This document shows positions 56,501 through 64,000 of a stretch of DNA of 64,000 nt, piece by piece (position 1 is the first letter of the stretch; the number at the start of each line of letters is the position of its first letter). The notes under the pieces are model-generated. The model saw only the letters and a list, made by a program, of their open reading frames with translations, did not search any database and was not told the origin of the DNA. The DNA is taken from NCBI GenBank assembly GCA_038373885.1, contig JAWZYV010012252.1, positions 1,116,001-1,180,000 of the forward strand. The letters run 5' to 3'. The DNA is from Cheiracanthium punctorium. Lineage: Eukaryota > Arthropoda > Arachnida > Araneae > Cheiracanthiidae. A program made the position numbers and the translations under genes.

Positions 56501-59500
56501 ATTCCCAAGCAAGTTTTTTTTTCCTTTAAATGGTGTTCTTTTAAGTCAAATAACGTAAATATGATTAAAAAAAATTGTGAATGAAGTAATTTTTTATGTG
56601 TTCTTTCAATGGTAGGGCTATGATTTTAAAACTTTTCTAAATATTGCAAATGAAACTTTTTAAAAATACTGCGTATCTAGTAAAAAAGCATATTTTCTTA
56701 GATATAAAGGGCAATTATTAACTTTTCTTCATATTAAATATTATTAAAATAGTAGAAAATCTTGGTGGTAGAACATGCTGCAAGTAGAACAAAACAGTAT
56801 TAACATGTTGCTTCTAAAATATTTTACTATTTTTCATCCAGTACTGCTGGCCTCTGTGGACCCAAATTAGTACTATTTTAATTAAAGGTACAGTTAATGT
56901 TTTTATGACTTGAAAATTACATTTCGGAACATTTTTCCTGTCCAAAAAAATGCGTTTAAAGGATGATAGCATACTTGCTACCATGAGCATTAGAGGGTTA
57001 AGGGAGTTGTCTTAAATACCCAAACAAAATTTGCAAAAAGAGAAAAAATGTTAATTACGGCCATCAGTGAGACATGATCATCATGATCACATTGTCTTCT
57101 CTTGATACTTAGGCAGTAAATTGTTTCTTGTTATTTTGCGTGGAGAATTTGCTCACCTCTGGTATGAATAAATTTTATTTTTAATTTTGCCACCCACCTT
57201 TGGTTTATTTTACGTGTAGGGGATAGTAATTGCTGCCTCGTCTACGACACCAAGATCGGAAATAACTGAACTGTGTTCAGGGGTGTGTGTTTCAAATTTA
57301 AACTCCTGAACACAGTTCAGTTTGCGCTACTTAACCACTCCCAACGACTCACCACTCACAACGATTCAAAACAAAGTCTACTTTTGAAAGAATTTATGAG
57401 ATACAAAAAATAACGGTAAAAAATAGTTGTTTGTTACTTCAAAGTCACAAGCGCCCTCTCTCGGCATTTAAAAAATTTATTTTCAAGAAAATACTGACAT
57501 AAAGAATAGTTTTAGCGAAAACCTCAAACGAATCGGACATTTTTTTCCCATTTTTTATAATCATTTAAATTTTTGACCTTAAACTTTAGTGTCGCTTATC
57601 TCCTTCGGAAGACGTTTGGGACCCTTAGTTTCCCATTTAATATTGTTTGTCTTGATGTGTACTATCACCCCTTAAAGTTTTGCCCAAGAGTTTAGATTCA
57701 GCCTGTATACTAAATTTCATTCTATTCTTTTGAACCGGTTTTGAGGTACGCGAAAACAAACTTTTACACGATTTTCAAATCTCGAAGTCTATGATATCTT
57801 TAAAACAATTTGGGCGTTAATAGTTTAAAATGTCGTTAAATATAGTACCATAGTACAAAATCACAGTGTGACCAGTATTCATATAATATTCGACGTCATA
57901 ATGTTATATGGAAATTTTCTGAGAGTAAGCCAAGTTAATTTGATATGTGTATATTTCTACTCTTTCCTTATTTAATCTAATAGCAAAAATATGTGCGATA
58001 TTTTATGATGTTTAAGTACGTAGATTAATCATTTGTAAAGAAGAAAAATTCATACCAAGAGTTTTCGAACAAGAGAGAACTTTTTGGTACACAGTTGGAT
58101 TCTTTGGCTTTGGAGAGCTTCTGCCAGTTTCTCCAAGGTATCGATGCTCGATTCCATTGTAGGAAATGTTAAAAAACCTATTAGAGTTCCACCATAAATT
58201 GTGTGCAATATCATCGTCGCAAACAGCCATATCGTAAAATAAACTAACCCCGCACTACGTATCCTCTTCATTTTTACACCTTTAAACAAAAGCAAAAGAA
58301 AGTGATAGGATTGTATCTTTAGAAAGATGAGAAAATGAGAAGTATTTTAAAAATAATATTGATTCCTCTATCCTCTTTTATATTCTTATGTAATTTTTCT
58401 CTTCCATTATTGACTACAATTGTGTTATCAATACACAAAAATTAAATATGAAAACATTAAGTAAAAATCGAAACACTGTTAGATATTTTCTCAGAAATCG
58501 TTAACTGTATTGCATATAAAAAGACTGTATTAAATATTATTATCAAAAATTTGGCACACTGACTGAAATAGTTTCATTAAAATTTAACTGATTATTTTAA
58601 ATCTAAGTATATCAAACTTGTCGCCATTTCCTGTTTTATAAAAATTCAAGACATTACAATCTTAATTAGAACCTTTAGCTACTGAGAGAGGAAAAAAAAT
58701 GCTTGCTTAAAAACATGGATTTTTTAGAAATGGGTTTTAGAATTTTGCGATTGTGGAAAAATTTTTGAATTAATTTTTTAAAGACTGTACAGGGTGATTA
58801 TGATTAAATTTCCACTTTAAAACGATCAGAAAAGGAAAACTACTGGACCAAATGTTATCAAACTTAGTAATTGTGTAAAGGTGGTCATGGAATTTATTAT
58901 CTGCGGAAAAAAAGTTCAAAAATTCAACACCAGTGGCAAGGACGTATTTAAGGGGGAGGGGGTCCAGAGGTCCAACCCCCCTCTCATGAAAAAAATTTGG
59001 AAGGGGTCAAAAAATTTTGGAGGCGCTCCAAGCGGTAAAAAAGGCAATATTTTTCTCAAAAGTACATACTCCTCAGTGAGAAAATTATTAACATTATTTT
59101 TTTTAATCTCGCTCCATCAAAAACACTCTGTTGAACCAACAAAATTTTATGTATGATTGAAAAAGGTAAAACAATTATTTTGCTGGGTGTGAAGAATTAA
59201 ATATTTTATAAAATTCTCTAATTGAAACTCTTGTTACTGCAAGCAAAACGTTTTGATGAAACTTTTGCTTCATGAAAGTACTTTGCTTCAAGAAAATGTT
59301 TTCTTGTTGCAGATTTTTTGTCATTGCTATTATTAAATAAATTAAGTTATATTAAGTAATTAAAATGCATAATTCGCAAAAGGCACTTAATTTAAGAGCT
59401 CCGAGCGAAGGCATGACATAAATTCTACATTTGACTAATTAAGAAATGCTAAAAAACAATTGTTATTAGATAAATTAAAATTGTCTTTCAAAAACACCGC

Positions 59501-62500
59501 GAAAGGGTTAAGCTGTGTGATTTTCTGATTCTCTCAGAACAATAGTGTGGATCACCTTTAAAAAACCCTGTTATATTGATTATAAATCAGCCTAAGTAAA
59601 AGCAATTTTCCTCCATAAAAACGGACATGATTGAGCAAAATGGATTTTGAATCACCAGTCGACAATAAAACGTTAGCTTCAACATCTTACAAAAATTCCA
59701 AGTAGCAATAAAAATTTAGACACTACGGGAAGTATCAATTTCCTTGCTAGGTTGATGACCATGTTCTTTTTTTTTTGGGGGGGGGGGAATGTGTGACGAT
59801 AAGATTTCTTTTGTATGTGTGTAGAGAACATTCATTTTTGATGATTTTACAATTAGAACTTGCAAAAACGTGGCTAAAATTGCATATTTTTTATTCTTGA
59901 AAATAAATTGTGCTAATCAGGTTTTTGATAAACCATGATTAAAATGGCCCTAATTATCACAAGCACCTACAGAAAATATGCTTAGTGTTTCAGATTTTGA
60001 GAAGTTCCAAACTTTTTATTAAATGATGCTGAAACTATGGGTGTATAAATTGAAATCATCATGTTTTATATGGTAAAACTTTCTTTTCAACAAGTTATAT
60101 AACTTAGAAAATTTCCTACAGTGTCTTTTAAATAACAAATATTCCATATAAGACAATTCTTTATCATATTATCGTGAATAAAATGTAATTTCTCCGTAAC
60201 ATATATATCTCAATATAAAAGCTGCTGTAATTTGAGCAAATAAAATTTAAAGGTGTGTCTGATATCTGTATCCCTATCCATATCCGCGGATATTCGAAGA
60301 AAAGGATCCTGATCCGGATCCGCTTTTTTAAGCGGATCTTGCACGGATCTTCTAATGACTTTTCAGGACAAGTCAAAGAAAAGAAAAAAATCAAATTATT
60401 CTCTTATCATTTCTTTTTTTTTTTTGTAATTAAACATATTCGTTTGCTTAAAACTAATAATTGTTGCTTATTAGTTTGTTTTTTGCTCAATTATTCACAG
60501 ATTCAAATTTATTTAAAAGGTTGGTAATGATCAAGTGTTCAGAAAACCGACTGGATTGACTCCAGATTTTTACTATTACAGTAGCAGAAAACCCTTCTGG
60601 TTCGATACAATTTTTTTTTTCTGGAGGATTCTGAACTGGCAGGGATTTATATTTAGTACAGTGTCTAGTTCGCCTTGTGAATATACATGCTAAACATTTT
60701 CAAGTATCCGACATAGTCGTACTTATATGCCAAGACCATATGATTTTTCCAAGCTACTGTCTAAATAAGATATAACACGAAGTTCTGTTGATTTGAACAC
60801 TTACTTTGTTTGATAACTAGCGATTCAATAATTTAATGCACATAAAATCTGTTAAGAGTTTTCAAAATTTTGATTTCAACTAATTTTCTTTAAACCATGG
60901 AAGTTTAAAACACACTATCCGAAATACTATCCGAAAGTTATTATAGTGGCAGAATATTTCACACAAATGCATAACAAATGCACAAATGCATTCACACAAA
61001 TGCAACGTGCATAAAATTATCGCTTCAAATAATGTATTCGCCAAAATAGTTTTCAAACAAAAAGATCCGTATCCGCAGATACGACAGTAAATGATCCGTT
61101 TTCATATCTGTATCCAAGGATATAAAAACAAGCTATCCCTTTCCAGATCTGTATCCGTGGATCTAAATTTTTTATGATATGGCACACCTGTGATAAAAAG
61201 TGATGTTTTGATTTTTGGAGGAATACTATAACCCTTTCAGAGATGATATAACCTAACGATTGTAATCATTGTACAATTGATCACTATTTTTCTTTTCTTA
61301 AATGAAAGTGACTTGTAAAGAATAGCAACTATGTGCATCTACAAATCATTTCAGTCACTTTTCACATCCCATTTTAATGTAACACAAGGAGATGATAAGC
61401 ATTAGCATGCTTAGGGCGATGTTCACATGTTTGACCACATTTCATTGTACTATACACGAACATGTATGTTGTACCAAAAGCAAAATGCATTTAGTAGCCT
61501 GACCTTCTTGGCATAGAACAGCCACTACGTTCCAGAGGGTGTTCCTCCACGAGAGATAGGGCGTCCACTTGAAACGAGATCGTATTACCTGAAGAGTGAA
61601 CAAAAGGCATGAGCTGATCAAAATGGACACAAACAAGGCGCACCACACCTAGAAAGATGCATTACACACAACTTAAGTACAATAGAATCTTTCTCTGATA
61701 ATAGAATTTTCATTACGCATTCTTATTAAAGTTATCAACGGGCACTATGCATTGCACTCACGTTCGGGATCATCGGATGAGAATAATAAAAGTTCTTTCT
61801 CAGAGAAGTGAGTTTGAATTGCAAAACCAGCCCAGGAAAACAATACAAGAACATTTTACTTTTCAGAGGACTTTCACTTTTAAATTATTAACTGCATAGG
61901 CTTTACCTGTGGTGCTTTCTGTAAAGGCACAGTTGATTTAATTTTCAGATAACTCATTACAGGGAACTTTTGAGTGCGAAACAGGAATACATGAAACTCT
62001 CAAAAAACTTTTAAAACGCATGTATAAAAGAAGGTTACTGCGAAACTACCCATGAAAGTCATTTTCACATTAGCAGTATAGAAGAGTCTTTGCACTTCAA
62101 AATATTTAACTACGAAATGGACTGCACTAGGTTCCTAGGTTTATAGGAATAATGCTCTCCGTGGGGGACTTTCTAAGTGATCCTAGCTCGTAGTTACGCG
62201 GGGTTTCGGAGATAACCACGGAAAACTCTGAACGGCTAAGTCGACAGACGCGACCAAGATTTGAACAGGGCACCTCCCGCCTTCCAGTTTCGAGAGCAGA
62301 ATCTCTCAGTCACTGGTCGGGCTCATAATGCATTATTGTAAGATTATCAGCAGAATTGCCAACTTCTCCGGAATATAATTAATCACTATTTCTAAACAGC
62401 GATTTTTGGCTTAAATTAAAGCAAAATTTTGAGCTTAAACGCGTGGGCTGATTACTGTTTCGATAAAATACTTAAAAAGAATTACTGTTTACAAAAAGTG

Positions 62501-63236
62501 GTCAATTATATTCCGGAGTAGTTGGCAAGTCTGTTATCAGTAAGGAGAGAAGCCGGTGACTGCGAGGTTTGATTCGTCCTTCTTGCTGTTAATCGCCTGT
62601 ACGTACGGACATGGGTTCGATTCCCGTTAACCCCTGGGGGGTTGAATTTGTCCAAATATTGTGCTGCGAAATGGTACTTTGAAATAAAACGAACTTCTAA
62701 TTAGGAACAACTAATATGAAGGACAAAAGAGCTATAGATTTCTATAAACTGTCTTACACAAATCAAATCAAAATCAAATCGGCGAGGAACTTCATCAAGT
62801 GATCGTTTATACTCTGTCTCGTCCAGCTTTTCATCCAACTTTTAAAGCCATTGAGGCTATTCATAAATAAAGAAAAATTTCCGGGATAGAAGGGAAGAGG
62901 GAACTCTTTGGCGCTTTGTTTAAATGCAGCGCCGGCGATTCATAATATCTTACAGTCCATCATTCAAGAGCGTGAGAAGTGATTTGCTATTCTGAGATAT
63001 TTTAAACGATTTCTATCGGAAAATTATTAATAAATTTATTCCAGTTATTGCTTGACATAATTCTGAGAAATCAATACCTCTTGCTGAAAAGGGTGCACTA
63101 TTGCTTCCCAATTCTCATAAATTCTAGGAGCTAGTGACACCAGTACCCAACCATCTTCATTATACGGAACGCTTAGCGCAACAAAATCATGACGATCTTG
63201 TGTAATCATGATATTAGCAATAGCAATATCTACCTC
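53295..63236 (-). CDS. Ionotropic receptor (IR/iGluR family), gene B, 3' two-thirds of the ligand-binding/channel region
   Basis: Five minus-strand exons: 63236-63078, 61648-61504, 58279-58056, 56309-56053 and 53574-53295. They total 1,065 bp and join in frame to a stop (354 residues in window). Order: second half of S1, M1 and pore, M3, S2, M4 and a short cytoplasmic tail ending in basic residues. Against GluA2 landmarks, Arg485 is kept (ITQDR), but Thr480 is Met, Pro478 is Asn and Glu705 appears to be Asn (YVFLGNE). The M3 gate motif SYTANLAAF is IYGGTLIGF. These losses point away from glutamate gating and towards a divergent chemosensory IR (inference). The upstream exons lie beyond base 64000. 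It is probably a tandem paralogue of gene A. Confidence 0.92.
53575..56052 (-). other. Intron of gene B
   Basis: AT-rich intron between the S2 exon and the M4 exon. A plus-strand frame at 53950-54192 has no recognised domain. No complete transposon was identified. Confidence 0.6.
56053..56309 (-). CDS. Gene B exon: S2 ligand-binding lobe
   Basis: 257 bp from acceptor CCCATTTCAG (phase 0) to donor AT|GTAATA (phase 2). It starts IANEEYGNIFSHSLI and includes SYKEAFQSIIKGNYVFLGNE, matching the S2 pattern in which Gly-x-Tyr-x-Phe-x precedes the ligand-contact Glu, and IAFSRTFQYQREFNI, matching the Phe-x-lys/arg-x-x-P/F...FN segment before the final helix. At the usual Glu705 position this gene has Asn, with Glu one residue later. 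Without the intron the frame would hit a stop two codons on, which supports splicing here. Confidence 0.9.
57264..57322. repeat. 18-bp perfect inverted repeat with 23-base loop
   Basis: AACTGAACTGTGTTCAGG at 57264-57281 and its exact complement at 57305-57322, in the intron between the M3 and S2 exons of gene B. It could form a strong hairpin in DNA or transcript; it could also be the inner ends of two MITE fragments. Confidence 0.85.
58056..58279 (-). CDS. Gene B exon: helix M3 and start of S2
   Basis: 224 bp. Acceptor GTTTAAAG, then two bases completing Gly, then VKMKRIRSAGLVYFTIWLFA and a hydrophobic M3 helix followed by IYGGTLIGFLTFPTMESSID, and KLAEALQSQ. This matches the M3 plus Leu-x-x-Phe-Leu-Thr-x-Pro plus Ile-Asp-Thr-x-Glu-x-Leu pattern of IRs. 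Donor TTG|GTATGA, phase 0. The first-codon phase fits donor GAAG|GTCAGG of the preceding exon. Confidence 0.93.
58881..59156 (+). other. Transposon-derived sequence, open frame not a gene
   Basis: Within the M1-M3 intron of gene B. It contains AGTGGCAAGGACGTATTTAA and GGGGGAGGGGGTCC, typical of MITE ends elsewhere in the window (compare 43943). The preceding ACAGGGTGATTATGATTAAA resembles another repeat end. The 91-residue frame has no recognisable domain. Confidence 0.4.
60251..61189. mobile_element. hAT-like element with GGATCCG-rich ends, 939 bp (tentative)
   Basis: The ends AGGTGTGTCTGATATCTGTA and (reverse complement) AGGTGTGCCATATCATAAAA share the first eight or so bases. Both terminal 110-130 bp carry repeated ATCCGCGGAT, GATCCGGATCCG and TATCCGTGGAT motifs on both strands. 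The layout, motif arrays next to short TIRs, copies that of the element at 26152-28763. No target duplication is obvious. It lies in an intron of gene B. Confidence 0.55.
61504..61648 (-). CDS. Gene B exon: membrane helix M1 and pore segment
   Basis: 145 bp after acceptor CATCTTTCTAG. It begins VWCALFVSILISSCLLF (M1) and ends NVVAVLCQEG at the pore. VW and the CxEG end align with gene A exon 1754-1902. Donor GAAG|GTCAGG (phase 1) is chosen because it joins in frame to the M3 exon. The usual iGluR Gln-Gly at the pore is Glu-Gly in both genes here. Confidence 0.9.
62205..62325 (-). repeat. tRNA-like SINE fragment
   Basis: On the minus strand, GAGCCCGACCAGTGACTGAG leads to a B-box-like CTGTTCAAATCTTGG. 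This is weaker than the other SINE-like copies. It is separated from a second B box (62614-62624, plus strand, GGTTCGATTCC) by the 183-bp MITE. Confidence 0.4.
62351..62533. mobile_element. Palindromic MITE, 183 bp, 7-base duplication
   Basis: The ends CAGAATTGCCAACTTCTCCG and (reverse complement) CAGACTTGCCAACTACTCCG continue GAATATAATT, giving arms of about 38 bases. TTATCAG occurs directly on both sides (62344-62350, 62534-62540). It lies in gene B's M1 upstream intron. Confidence 0.8.
62560..62660 (+). repeat. tRNA-like SINE fragment, B box at 62614-62624
   Basis: GGTTCGATTCC within CATGGGTTCGATTCCCGTTAA is a good pol III B box. A convincing A box is not seen at normal spacing, and no cloverleaf can be drawn, so it is not called a tRNA. 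Confidence 0.4.
63078..63236 (-). CDS. Gene B exon: S1 ligand-binding lobe, second half
   Basis: 159 bp, phase 0 at both ends; acceptor ATTTCAG, donor GAG|GTATTG. It starts EVDIAIANIMITQDRHDFVA and ends HPFQQE. EVDIA, ITxDR and SVPYNE align residue for residue with gene A exon 4772-4930, which is also 53 codons. The S1 arginine is present; the residue equal to GluA2 Thr480 is Met. The exon upstream is outside the window. Confidence 0.93.
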
Positions 63237-64000
63237 CTGAAATGAAATAGTAATAATTAGTACTACATACATGAAATATACACCCTCCAAAAAAGTATTC
63301 GAGTAAGAGATACATTTCCTATGTTGGTTTCGTATATTAAAAATTATTTATCATATAATATGAATTAGGCTATGTATAAATATGACTTTCCATATTTCTG
63401 TCAAGTTGTGCGTTTTCAAAAACTCAATTATTATTCGCAAATCTAAAATAGGAAATTTATCTCTTACTCAAATACTTTTTTTGGTGGGTGTACATCCAAA
63501 AAACATCACAGGTAGAGGTAGAACATTTTATAAGAAAATATAAAAGCGACTAAACTGTTTGTAGCGCCACTTACTAGGCAGAGAAACATAATTAAACAAT
63601 CACTTCTATTGATGAACCACCCCCAAAATGTCAACATATACGTAAAAGTGTTTCACCCATAGCCTCGAGTTTTAGATTGCCTCGCACTTATAGCATATAT
63701 GCTTTTATTTTTCTTTTAAGGGAAGCATTTACATGTTATATTTTGATAGAAAGTAATATTAATTATGGAAGAAGAATGTAGTTTGTTTTCTGCATCTGGC
63801 TACGCCATTGAATTATATTGGGCACCAACATTTTCACAGATTCCGGCTTAAACTCTAATTATACTTTTTATTTCTCAATTATATGCTCATTGTGAATTTT
63901 TAATATAATGCTGTGTCAGTAGCTCAAAGTAAAGAGTCAGAGCATTATGTTACTGCTGGAAAGCCCATTGCTGATAACTATCCTGTACTTGTTGGATAAG
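63237..64000 (-). other. Intron of gene B running off the window
   Basis: No further exon found. By analogy with gene A, the next upstream exon should encode a GxWxGxIG-containing S1 segment of about 88 bp. Confidence 0.55.

Overview
This is an AT-rich, intron-rich eukaryotic sequence, most likely from an arthropod; an arachnid is my best guess. The basis is a pair of divergent ionotropic receptor (IR/iGluR-type) genes with kilobase-scale introns and a dense load of Tc1/mariner, hAT-like, piggyBac-like and Helitron-like DNA transposons. There is no bacterial gene organisation, no CRISPR array and no rRNA gene.

The cellular coding content I can support lies on the minus strand. Gene A (about 1754-24048) is the middle of an ionotropic receptor: seven exons run from the amino-terminal domain through ligand-binding lobe S1 to membrane helix M1 and the pore segment. 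Its 3' part (M3, S2, M4) lies beyond base 1, and its 5' end was not found. Gene B (53295-63236) is a second receptor of the same family: five exons run from mid-S1 to the stop codon, with a candidate polyadenylation signal. Its 5' part lies beyond base 64000. The S1 exon is exactly 53 codons in both genes, with phase-0 introns at both edges, so they look like tandem duplicates. Each keeps the S1 arginine that contacts ligand in iGluRs, but other glutamate-contact positions have changed. That fits chemosensory-type IRs better than synaptic glutamate receptors.

The rest is mostly transposon-derived. 1-24 kb (introns of gene A): TTAA-flanked MITEs, short hAT-like MITEs, a 3' Tc1 fragment, an old Tc1 shell filled with nested MITEs, mariner remnants, a tRNA-type SINE, and a 4.6 kb block of diverged palindromic AACAAAATTTTGTT repeats. 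26-29 kb: a 2.6 kb element with a perfect 8-bp target duplication and ends saturated with GAGACG motifs. 29-35 kb: a 6.2 kb long-inverted-repeat element whose arms are tandem repeats. Its core holds a tandem array with twelve CTCF-like motifs, a mariner MITE, and a hAT-like MITE that is itself interrupted by a Tc1 element. 36-46 kb: a Tc1-type TIR element, CAGTGGCGTAGC MITEs and a Helitron-like element. 46-51 kb: twin 1,194-bp hAT-like elements in opposite orientation, followed by a complete 1,505-bp Tc1 element with an intact 342-residue DD34E transposase. 51-64 kb: gene B with MITEs in and around it.

The intact Tc1 copy (49514-51018) and the broken copy (32349-33853) have the same length. 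The broken copy carries two nonsense changes, so one family is visible in live and dead states.
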